From the NCBI GenBank assembly GCA_002347565.1, contig DDXR01000053.1:7984-24193 (forward strand): a stretch of DNA of 16,210 nucleotides, given 5' to 3'. Made by a program: the position numbers and the translations under genes. Shown here piece after piece: positions 1 through 5,848 of the stretch. Numbering within the stretch: the stretch's first letter is position 1; each line of letters begins with the position of its first letter. Under the pieces are notes generated by a model. That model worked only from the letters and a program-made list of their open reading frames with translations, was not told where the DNA came from and ran no database searches. The stretch is from a bacterium UBP2_UBA2255. Lineage in GTDB: Bacteria; Edwardsbacteria; AC1; EtOH8.

Positions 1-22
1 TATCCAATTGAGCTACAGGCGC
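1..22 (-). tRNA. 5' end of a tRNA gene, probably tRNA-Arg (partial)
   Basis: Read on the minus strand from position 22, the sequence is GCGCCTG (5' acceptor strand), TA at tRNA positions 8-9, GCTC (5' side of the D stem) and the D-loop start AATTGGATA. This is the standard 5' layout of a bacterial tRNA. The GCGCC..GTAGCTCAATTGGATA pattern is typical of tRNA-Arg. The anticodon, the T arm and the 3' end lie beyond the left edge, so the identity is inferred from the 5' part only. Confidence 0.85.
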
Positions 23-38
23 GCAAGGTATGATTTAT

Positions 39-54
39 ACTCCGGTGCCGGAGT
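39..54. promoter_or_regulatory. Palindrome upstream of the tRNA gene
   Basis: ACTCCGG-TG-CCGGAGT is a perfect inverted repeat with 7-base arms and a 2-base centre. It lies 16 bases before the tRNA. A -35-like TTGACT (minus strand, 52..57) overlaps its edge, and a weaker -10-like AATCAT (30..35) lies 16 bases away, so the palindrome fills most of the spacer of a possible tRNA promoter. It may be an operator or chance symmetry. Confidence 0.3.
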
Positions 55-166
55 CAAGCGAATTGCGCCTGCATTATTGCGACTAGCGTTTTCATATCAA
101 TGAATCCTTTTCGTGCTGATGGTATACCGTTGCATTGGCATGATATAGATACCGGGCCTGCCTCGC

Positions 167-1348
167 CTACTTGATCAGCAGTTTGTCCCAATACAGATTA
201 CCGGTTGCATCAAATCCCCAAAAAACCTGATAATCCTTAACTTCAACCTTATCAATATTCATCGAAACATGATGAACTTTCCCTGTTTTCGTGATCGCTG
301 GGAGAGCATTCCCGATTTTTACATAACTAAATTGCACGATTTTACCAGCTTTAACAATCTCCCCCTTGGCATCGAATCTCACCTGATACAACTTGGTTCC
401 GCCTGATTCATTAAAACTTATTGAGGTTAGAATAACATCCTCGCCATTGATCTTTGTCAGATCGATGCCACCTTGTATGCCCCTTTCAGTACTATACTCA
501 GAAACCGGTTTTAAGCCCATGTTAATGAATGCCGGCGTCAATGCATCGGGAATAAAACTAAAAGCGGCTTCCTCCAATACCAATACTTCTGGCTTTCGTA
601 AAACATTGCCTGTAAAATCAATCGTAAAATACATCAATCTATCATTGTCGAATTTTCCATTATTATTCCTATAGCGAGTAACGATCAGTATTGCAGAAGT
701 ATTTAGGGCTATTGCTGAAAAATCCCAATCCAGATTAGCACAATACTCAGGTTTAGGGAATTTATTGCCTACGTTATCGATATTTGGATAGATTTCACGA
801 ATGCTGAATATACCGGTTCCAGGACCACCACCATTACCAATATAGTAAACTCTATTATTGCCCTCTAGCAACTGTGGTCCGTAAAATGTTGTGAAATCAT
901 TCCCAATTTGTGTTAACTCCCTTTTCTTGGCTATACCTTCTGTATTAATAACATGAATATATGTGCTTCCACCTGAAAAATCAGACGTTGCATAAACGAT
1001 AAGCCAATCGCCATTCTTTATTATGCATGAGTTGCGTGACGGAAAATTGCTACCATCCCTTTCCATAACAGTATATTGTCCGATGTTTACACTGTTTTTG
1101 ATAACATCGCCGTTTCTATCTATCTTGTAGTATACCCAATCATCCCTATCCTCTGACGTCTTGTCTGCTCTTTGGATTCTGATGAATGAAACGCTTCCAT
1201 CGGCGTTTTTCCCCATCCAAAAACGCGAGAATTTGTTCTCTGCACGACTGCTCGACAGCAAACGATCAATTGTCTTAATTTGGGTATTTCCAGCTTCCAC
1301 TATTGACAAATTGATGAGAAGCATTGGTATCAGGCAGGATATCTTCAT
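167..1348 (-). CDS. Exported protein of unknown function, AT-richer than its neighbours
   Basis: A 393-residue protein I do not recognise. It starts with MKIS followed by a hydrophobic stretch ending near IVEAG, which looks like a Sec signal peptide cleaved around residue 19-20, so the protein is probably exported. There is no lipobox and no further clear membrane helix. The mature part is rich in short beta-like segments with Gly, Asn and aromatic residues (VYYKIDRNGDVI, RVYYIGNGGGPGTG, FWGFDATGNLYW). This suggests an all-beta fold such as a propeller, but no repeat is regular enough to name a family. The ATG at 1348 has AAAGGA about 8 bases upstream. A possible promoter lies at 1441..1471. 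Base composition and codon use are clearly more AT-rich than in every other gene here, which suggests recent acquisition. It ends with TAG at 167. Confidence 0.75.
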   Translation of the reverse strand: MKISCLIPMLLINLSIVEAGNTQIKTIDRLLSSSRAENKFSRFWMGKNADGSVSFIRIQRADKTSEDRDDWVYYKIDRNGDVIKNSVNIGQYTVMERDGSNFPSRNSCIIKNGDWLIVYATSDFSGGSTYIHVINTEGIAKKRELTQIGNDFTTFYGPQLLEGNNRVYYIGNGGGPGTGIFSIREIYPNIDNVGNKFPKPEYCANLDWDFSAIALNTSAILIVTRYRNNNGKFDNDRLMYFTIDFTGNVLRKPEVLVLEEAAFSFIPDALTPAFINMGLKPVSEYSTERGIQGGIDLTKINGEDVILTSISFNESGGTKLYQVRFDAKGEIVKAGKIVQFSYVKIGNALPAITKTGKVHHVSMNIDKVEVKDYQVFWGFDATGNLYWDKLLIK

Positions 1349-1440
1349 CTCCCGTCCTTTCTATTCCCTCTTTCGCGTATCTCGCGTATATCGACGCAGT
1401 CAATGCCAAGTACGTGCCTTGTATTCATACCATCCCATGG

Positions 1441-1471
1441 ATTATTTCCTCAGTCATCTTTCTCTTGTCAA
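1441..1471 (-). promoter_or_regulatory. Possible sigma70-type promoter for the 393-aa gene
   Basis: On the minus strand TTGACA (1466..1471) is followed after 19 bases by AATAAT (1441..1446). The -35 box is perfect and the -10 box matches at five of six positions, but the spacer is 2 bases longer than ideal. Transcription would begin near 1434, leaving a leader of about 85 bases. The rest of the 178-base gap 1349..1526 shows no gene and no obvious terminator for the upstream RNase gene. Confidence 0.35.
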
Positions 1472-1526
1472 GATAATAAAGCAAATTCCCAACTTCATGA
1501 ACACATCACTTAATCCAGTATCCCCC

Positions 1527-2921
1527 CTAAAGAGCTATCTCCTCCCCTAGGTTCGGCACCACCACGTCCTTGCCCAGCGCCTTGACCGACTCGGCCAGCG
1601 CCGCGGTCTGCGACTCTTCGCCGTGCACCAGCACCACCTTGCCGATCCCGCCAGTGAATCCCTTCATGTAGTCCAGCAGCTCGTCGCGGTCGGCGTGGGC
1701 CGAGAAGCCGTTGAGAACCTCCACCTCGGCCCGCACCTCGTGCGGCTCGCCGAAGATCCGCACCGGCGACTGCTTCTCCACCAGCCGCCGGCCCAGCGTG
1801 CCCATGGCCTGGAAGCCGACGATCAGCACCAGGTTCCTGGGGTCCCCCACCGAGTTGCGCAGGTGGTGCAGCACCCGGCCGCCCTCGCACATCCCCGAGG
1901 CCGAGATGATGACGCAGGGCTTCGGGAAGTCGTTAAGCTTCTTCGACTCCGCCGCGCTGCCGACGTAGGTCAGCCGGCCGAACCCCAGCGGGTCGCCGTC
2001 GGCGTCCCGCGCGGCGCGCCGCCGGTACTCGTCGTCCCAGCACTCCTCGTGCACCCGGAACACCGCGGTGACGTTGATCGACAGCGGGCTGTCCACGAAG
2101 ATCGGCACCGGCGGCAGCCTCCCGGCGTCGAACATCTGGTGCAGCTCGTAGACGATCTCCTGGGTGCGGCCCACCGAGAAGGCCGGGATGATCACCTTGC
2201 CCTGGCGGGCGATCACCTTCTTGATGATCCGCTCCAGCCGGGCGCTGGTGTCGCCGATCTGGCCGTGCACCCGGTCGCCGTAGGTGCTCTCGGTCATCAG
2301 CACGTCGGCCGTGACGCCCTGCACCGGGTCCCGCAGGATGGGCAGTCCCTTGCGCCCCAGGTCGCCGGTGAACCAGAACCGGACGCTGCGGCCGCCCTCG
2401 GCCAGCCGCAGGTCGACCAAGGCCGAGCCCAGGATGTGACCGGCGTCGTGGAAGGTGCAGGACACCCCGGGCAGCGGCGAGAAGGCGCGCTCGTACGGGT
2501 AGCCGACGAACTGGCCCAGGGCGCGCTCGGCGTCTTCCGTCGTGTACAGTGGTTCCTTGGCAGGCTGCTGTTTTCGCTGGCGCCGCTTGTTGACGAAGGC
2601 GGTGTCGTACTCCTGGATGCGGGCGGAGTCGCGCAGGATCAGCGCCGTCAGGTCGCGGGTGGCCGCGGTCATGCAGACGTCGCCGCGGAAGCCGTTCTTG
2701 ACCAGCGACGGGATGTTGCCGCTGTGGTCGAGGTGGGCGTGCGACAGCACCATGGCGTCGATCGCCGCCGGGTCGTACGGCAGGTTGCGGTTGGCGGCCT
2801 CGCTCTCCTCGCGCGGCCCCTGGCGGATGCCGCACTCCAGCAGCAGCTTTTTCCCGCCGATGTCGATGACGTACTGCGACCCGGTGACCGTCTTGGCCGC
2901 GCCCCAGAAGATGATCTTCAT
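1527..2921 (-). CDS. Beta-CASP metallo-beta-lactamase-fold RNase (CPSF73/YSH1-like)
   Basis: A 464-residue member of the beta-CASP branch of metallo-beta-lactamases, which are zinc-dependent RNA endo/exonucleases (bacterial relatives of CPSF73). Visible signatures are SHAHLDHSG (zinc ligands H61, H63, D65, H66), DAGHILGSA (H162) and FTGDLG (D187). The beta-CASP parts follow: TESTYGDR near 210, IPAFSVGRTQE near 245, ISASGMCEGGRVLHHL with the motif B histidine near 352, and NGFSAHADR with the motif C histidine at 409. A late H433 (LVHGE) completes the site. There is no KH domain or RNase J C-terminal extension. I chose the ATG at 2921 because AAGG lies 7 bases upstream. The earlier in-frame ATGs (2957, 2951) lie at or inside a dispersed repeat and would add about 12 non-conserved residues. 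The protein is probably cytoplasmic. The substrate is unknown; an RNA role is inferred from the family. Confidence 0.93.
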   Translation of the reverse strand: MKIIFWGAAKTVTGSQYVIDIGGKKLLLECGIRQGPREESEAANRNLPYDPAAIDAMVLSHAHLDHSGNIPSLVKNGFRGDVCMTAATRDLTALILRDSARIQEYDTAFVNKRRQRKQQPAKEPLYTTEDAERALGQFVGYPYERAFSPLPGVSCTFHDAGHILGSALVDLRLAEGGRSVRFWFTGDLGRKGLPILRDPVQGVTADVLMTESTYGDRVHGQIGDTSARLERIIKKVIARQGKVIIPAFSVGRTQEIVYELHQMFDAGRLPPVPIFVDSPLSINVTAVFRVHEECWDDEYRRRAARDADGDPLGFGRLTYVGSAAESKKLNDFPKPCVIISASGMCEGGRVLHHLRNSVGDPRNLVLIVGFQAMGTLGRRLVEKQSPVRIFGEPHEVRAEVEVLNGFSAHADRDELLDYMKGFTGGIGKVVLVHGEESQTAALAESVKALGKDVVVPNLGEEIAL

Positions 2922-2946
2922 CATTATGCCTTCATTGCAGTGTGGC

Positions 2947-3005
2947 GTCATTCCCATGAAAATGGGAATCCAGTCGTCCTGGATTCCCGCCTGCGCGGGA
3001 ATGAC
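2947..3005. repeat. Double dRS3-like palindromic repeat
   Basis: A 59-bp element with nested symmetry. The outer arms are GTCATTCCC (2947..2955) and GGGAATGAC (2997..3005). The inner arms are GGGAATCCAG (2964..2973) and CTGGATTCCC (2979..2988). It contains two copies of ATTCCC-N8-GGGAAT, the pattern known as dRS3 in Neisseria and seen in many bacterial intergenic repeats. It lies between the alkyltransferase and the beta-CASP gene and overlaps the region where a longer beta-CASP start would be called. A half-size relative with the same 8-base core is at 7718..7737. Confidence 0.85.
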
Positions 3006-3023
3006 CTGATCGTTTCCAGCGAG

Positions 3024-3536
3024 TCACAGCATCCGCAGCTCGCCCCGCTCCAGCCGCAGCAGCCGGTCCTTCCAGCCCACGCCCGCGGCGAAGCCGCCCA
3101 GGGACGCGTCCTGCATGATCACCCGGTGGCAGGGGATGACGATCGGCAGCGGGTTGCGCGACAGCGCCCGGCCCACGGCCTGGAAGGCGTTGGGGTGGCG
3201 GATCTGGGTGGCCAGCCACTTGTACGACCGGGCCTGCCCGTAGGGGATGCGGCGGGCCTTGTCCCACACCGCCCGCTCGAAGGCGCTGGCGCCGCGCAGG
3301 TCCAGCCGGTAGTCGAACTCCACCTGCAGGCCGGCGAAGTAGCCGGCCAGGTCGGTGGCGATGTCTGCGAACCGGCCCTGGTCGTGGACGAACTCGCAGC
3401 CGAACCGGCCCTCCCAGGCCGGAAACGACAGCGGCAGCTCGTGCTCGCCCAGCGCCAGCTGGAACAGCCCGGCGTCGCTGGCCATCAGGAAGATCGGGCC
3501 GAAGGACGACTCGACGTGCGCGTAGCAGAGCTTCAT
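3024..3536 (-). CDS. ogt: Methylated-DNA--protein-cysteine methyltransferase (Ogt/MGMT)
   Basis: A 170-residue suicide repair protein that moves the alkyl group from O6-alkylguanine (and O4-alkylthymine) in DNA to its own cysteine. The active-site motif PCHRVI puts the acceptor at C136. Before it come the DNA-binding helix-turn-helix region and its conserved surroundings (RIPYGQARSYKWLA near 96-109, then AVGRALSRNPLPIVIPCHRV). After it come LGGFAAGVGWKDRLLRLE, the usual family C-terminus. The N-terminal half is the poorly conserved alpha/beta domain. Length matches the single-domain Ogt class, with no Ada-type Zn/AraC part. The start ATG at 3536 overlaps the stop of the upstream gene as ATGA, which indicates translational coupling to an unrelated secreted protein. 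It ends with TGA at 3024, just before the repeat. Confidence 0.95.
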   Translation of the reverse strand: MKLCYAHVESSFGPIFLMASDAGLFQLALGEHELPLSFPAWEGRFGCEFVHDQGRFADIATDLAGYFAGLQVEFDYRLDLRGASAFERAVWDKARRIPYGQARSYKWLATQIRHPNAFQAVGRALSRNPLPIVIPCHRVIMQDASLGGFAAGVGWKDRLLRLERGELRML

Positions 3537-4171
3537 GGCGCGCGGGCCACGCCGATGGTGACGATGAACGGCAGCGGGATGTCGCGCAGCCTGAGCCCCC
3601 CCAGCCGGGGCGGCGGGTCCATCCCGGCCACGTCCTCCCTCCTCAAATACCCGTGCTTCTCGGTGGAGATGCCGGTGATCCGGTACCCCCGCACCTGCAG
3701 CAGCACGTCCAGCGCGCCGTAGACATTGCCTGCCGCCATGATCGGCGCCAGCGTGCGGAAATCGTGGCTGGGCTTCTTCCGCTGCAACTGCTGCCGCCAC
3801 TCGGGCGATGCGGCGAAGACCTCGATCTGGCGCCGCAGCAGGTCGGGGAACTGGGCGGGGTAGCCGACGTCGACGGAGCGCAGGTCGATGGCCACGCTCT
3901 CGGCCGCGGCGTCCCACAGCCGGCCGATGGCCGGCAGGCAGTCGGCCAGCCGCGGCTTGGCCTGCCATCGCTTGGGGTCCAGCGGCCGCACCCGGAACTG
4001 CATGCCGCGGTGCACCAGCGAGTCCTTGTCCTTCCAGAAGGTCAGCCGGTACTCGTAGAACATGTCGCTGTCGCACACCGCGTAGCTGACATCGGTGGAC
4101 GAGTGGGCCTGGGCCGCGGCGGCGCCGGCGATCAGCGATGCACAGAGGACAATCAACTGCAGCCTTCTCAT
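3533..4171 (-). CDS. Secreted protein of unknown function
   Basis: A 212-residue protein I do not recognise. The first 22 residues (MRR, then LQLIVLCASLIAGAAAA, then QA) form a clear Sec signal peptide with likely cleavage after AQA, giving a periplasmic or extracellular mature protein. That part has an aromatic-rich start (DMFYEYRLTFWKDKD), charged helical segments (FPDLLRRQIEVFAASPEWRQ) and a hydrophobic end (LPFIVTIGVARAP). I see no catalytic motif, lipobox or later membrane span. The ATG at 4171 has AAGG 8 bases upstream. The gene starts 39 bases after the ComEC-like lipoprotein gene, and its stop overlaps the alkyltransferase start by 4 bases, so the three are probably co-transcribed. 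A processing or stress role would be a guess. Confidence 0.8.
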   Translation of the reverse strand: MRRLQLIVLCASLIAGAAAAQAHSSTDVSYAVCDSDMFYEYRLTFWKDKDSLVHRGMQFRVRPLDPKRWQAKPRLADCLPAIGRLWDAAAESVAIDLRSVDVGYPAQFPDLLRRQIEVFAASPEWRQQLQRKKPSHDFRTLAPIMAAGNVYGALDVLLQVRGYRITGISTEKHGYLRREDVAGMDPPPRLGGLRLRDIPLPFIVTIGVARAP

Positions 4172-4210
4172 CTTCCCGCCTTCACAAGTTCATATCTTCG
4201 ACAGAAGAGG

Positions 4211-5182
4211 TCATCTGCCGACCGGGTAGCGGTCGCCGGCCACGGTGAACTCGTTCCCGTACACCCGGACCCAGACGTTGCCGTTCACGATGGTCTGGCG
4301 CGAGACGTCGCCCACGCCCTTCTCGGTCTGGTAGATGCGGTTGCCCTTGGCGGCCGCCAGCCGGTCGACGCAGGCCACCGCGGGGTGTCCCCAGGGATTG
4401 TCCGCCCCGCAGGAGATGATCGAGGCCTGGGGCCGCAGGGTCCTCAGCCAGTGCTCGTTGGAGCTGTGGGCCGAGCCGTGGTGGTTGACGTAGAGCACGT
4501 TGACCTCGCCGATGCAGGGCGCCAGGATCGACTCCACGTCGCTGTACTTGGCGCCGCCGCCGATGTCGCTGCCGATCATCATCCGGAAGCCGCGGTAGCG
4601 CACCAGCAGGCCGATCGAGTGGGAGTTCTCGGCGTAGTTGGGCGGCGGCACCGTGGAGTCGCCCGAGATCACCTTGCTGTTGACGCAGACGCACTGCAGG
4701 GTGGCACCGTCGCCCAGGTCGAACACCTGCCCCAGCTCGATGGTGCGGCGCTTGTCACCCACCGTCTGGAGGTAGCTCGCGTAGAACGTGTCCGGGCTGG
4801 CATGCCCCCGGTCGAAGCAGCCGTGGACCAGCGAGTCGCGCGACGGCGCCATCACGCTGTCCAGCACGGTGTAGAGGCCGCCCATGTGGTCCACGTGGTA
4901 GTGGCTGGCGAAGGCGTAGTCCAGGCGCCGCGTGCCCAGCGAGTCGCGCAGGAACAGGAAGACGTTGGTGCCGATGGCGCGGTTGAGGCCGCCGTCGATG
5001 ATGGCGGTGCGGCCGCCCGGCGCGCGCAGCAGCAGGCACTGGCCCTGCCCCACGTTCTTGACCACGATGTCCAGCGCCGGACCGGCCAGCTCGGGCGGCT
5101 TGCTGCGGTCGGTGACGAAACGGTACAGCGATCCGCAGCCCAGCAGCGGGAGCACCAGGACCAGTGCGATCAGCCTTTTCAT
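4211..5182 (-). CDS. ComEC/Rec2-like metallo-beta-lactamase-fold lipoprotein
   Basis: A 323-residue protein resembling the hydrolase domain of the DNA-uptake protein ComEC, but standing alone and lipid-anchored. The N-terminus MKRLIALVLVLPLLGC is a lipoprotein signal with the lipobox LLGC, making C16 the first mature residue. The metallo-beta-lactamase domain runs from about residue 37 to 300. VKNVGQGQCLLLRAPGG opens the fold. The metal site is ASHYHVDHMGG (H94, H96, D98, H99), followed by IGSDIGG (D206) and VNHHGSAHSS (H234/H235). ENSHSIGLLVRYRGFRMMIGSD is very close to the ComEC family pattern. The ComEC membrane channel is absent. The start at 5182 has GGGAGGG about 8 bases upstream. The protein would act outside the cytoplasmic membrane, perhaps on extracellular nucleic acid or nucleotides, but the substrate cannot be read from sequence. 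It begins 16 bases after a decayed GNAT gene. Confidence 0.88.
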   Translation of the reverse strand: MKRLIALVLVLPLLGCGSLYRFVTDRSKPPELAGPALDIVVKNVGQGQCLLLRAPGGRTAIIDGGLNRAIGTNVFLFLRDSLGTRRLDYAFASHYHVDHMGGLYTVLDSVMAPSRDSLVHGCFDRGHASPDTFYASYLQTVGDKRRTIELGQVFDLGDGATLQCVCVNSKVISGDSTVPPPNYAENSHSIGLLVRYRGFRMMIGSDIGGGAKYSDVESILAPCIGEVNVLYVNHHGSAHSSNEHWLRTLRPQASIISCGADNPWGHPAVACVDRLAAAKGNRIYQTEKGVGDVSRQTIVNGNVWVRVYGNEFTVAGDRYPVGR

Positions 5183-5198
5183 GCGGCATCCCTCCCAG

Positions 5199-5330
5199 TC
5201 AGATTTCCCGGTACATGTTCCGGGCGTACGGCTTGAACCCGCAGCGTTCGTAGAACCGCACCGCGCCTTCGTTGTCGGCCCGGTCGTCGAGCTCGGCCCG
5301 TGAGATCCCTTCCCGCCGGGCCGCCAACTT
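5199..5330 (-). pseudogene. 3' remnant of a GNAT acetyltransferase gene
   Basis: The frame ending with TGA at 5199 encodes LAARREGISRAELDDRADNEGAV...RFYERCGFKPYARNMYREI (split here). That is the last third of a GCN5-related N-acetyltransferase: the ELxxxxxNxxAxxFYExxGF motif that packs on acetyl-CoA, then the final strand. The N-terminal 100 or so residues, including the substrate half and a proper Q/RxxGxG/A loop, are missing. Upstream there are only two palindromic repeats (5333..5382 and 5421..5467) and then the end of the SH3 gene. A TTG-started reading frame runs through the repeats to 5399, but that part translates repeat sequence. The remnant is probably not a working enzyme. The original substrate is unknown. 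Confidence 0.75.
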
Positions 5331-5332
5331 GG

Positions 5333-5382
5333 CCCAAACCCTCCCCTGTCCCTCCCCGAACGCTTTCGGAGAGGGGTTTGGG
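5333..5382. repeat. GC-rich palindromic repeat (MITE-like), copy 1
   Basis: The outer arms CCCAAACCC (5333..5341) and GGGTTTGGG (5374..5382) enclose an inner hairpin CCGAA-CGCT-TTCGG (5356..5369). Its translation (PNPSPKAFGEGQG) is the familiar false peptide produced by such intergenic repeats in many bacteria. It sits where the N-terminal part of the GNAT gene should be. Confidence 0.75.
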
Positions 5383-5420
5383 GCGGGGTCGAAGCACAAT
5401 TACAAACCCGGGCTGCGATA

Positions 5421-5467
5421 AACCCAACCCCTTCCCCTTCCCGCCGCGGGAAGGGGTTTGGGGTTAG
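5421..5467. repeat. GC-rich palindromic repeat (MITE-like), copy 2
   Basis: The arms CCCCTTCCC (5434..5442) and GGGAAGGGG (5448..5456) with a 5-base loop are extended imperfectly by AACCCAA and TTTGGGGTT. On the minus strand it begins CCTAACCCC. It is related in style to copy 1, 38 bases away. The TAA stop of the SH3 gene (5464..5466) lies inside the repeat end, so the repeat defines that gene's C-terminus. A transcript-stabilising or terminating hairpin role is possible. Confidence 0.75.
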
Positions 5468-5841
5468 GTCCGCCCCTCCATAGGCTCCAGGTTGCGCAGC
5501 GGCAACCAGCCGTATTCGTCGGATCGCTCTTTGCGGCACCACAACCAGCCGTTGAGGATCACGTTGCCACACACAATGTCGCCGGGTTCGGCATCGATCT
5601 CCTGCGCTGAGTAATCGGCATTGGCCATGGCCCGTGAGCGGTCCACTCCCCTCTCGCAGATGTCCAGCATCTGGGCCGGCGCCCAGCCCTGGGCGTTGTC
5701 GGCCACGCACCAGACCCAGCCCCGCCACTCGGGGTCCTCCTCGGGTCGGGTGTGGTCGATCACCACCTCCTGGCCGGCCTTCATGATGATGGGGTCGTCG
5801 TAGACGGCCGACCAGCGCTCGGTGACGCGGTATTTGTTCAT
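5464..5841 (-). CDS. Small protein with two tandem SH3-like domains
   Basis: A 125-residue protein made of two SH3-like halves. Half one covers about residues 5-62 (RWSAVYDDPIIMKAGQEVVI, then GWVWCVADNAQGWAPAQML). Half two covers about 75-120 (ADYSAQEIDAEPGDIV, then NGWLWCRKERSDEYGWLPLRNL). Both share a GWxWC strand followed by GWxP and then two residues before a Leu, which points to an internal duplication. It resembles the bacterial variant-SH3 family. There is no signal peptide, so it is probably cytoplasmic and binds a protein partner or peptide, which I cannot name. The ATG at 5841 lies 7 bases after the uvrC stop, with an AGGA about 11 bases upstream inside uvrC. Longer in-frame starts only read uvrC antiphase sequence. 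The last residues EGRT and the TAA come at the edge of a palindromic repeat, so the C-terminus may have been altered. Confidence 0.85.
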   Translation of the reverse strand: MNKYRVTERWSAVYDDPIIMKAGQEVVIDHTRPEEDPEWRGWVWCVADNAQGWAPAQMLDICERGVDRSRAMANADYSAQEIDAEPGDIVCGNVILNGWLWCRKERSDEYGWLPLRNLEPMEGRT

Positions 5842-5848
5842 CGAAGCA

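Noticed and set aside
1..1526. Genomic island inserted at the tRNA
   Set aside because: No integrase, no direct repeat of the tRNA 3' end, and the tRNA points the wrong way; only the composition shift is supported.
1623..3722. Long plus-strand open frame of 699 codons
   Set aside because: It runs antisense to the beta-CASP and alkyltransferase genes, with His/Arg/Val/Gln-rich low-complexity sequence typical of GC-rich shadow frames. The minus-strand genes carry full catalytic motifs.
5331..5399. GEGQG stretch as the acetyl-CoA loop of a complete small GNAT
   Set aside because: It is encoded by the palindromic repeat, and about 100 residues of the fold are absent, so it is a coincidence.
5333..5467. 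CRISPR-like pair of repeats
   Set aside because: There are only two non-identical palindromes, with no regular spacers and no cas genes.
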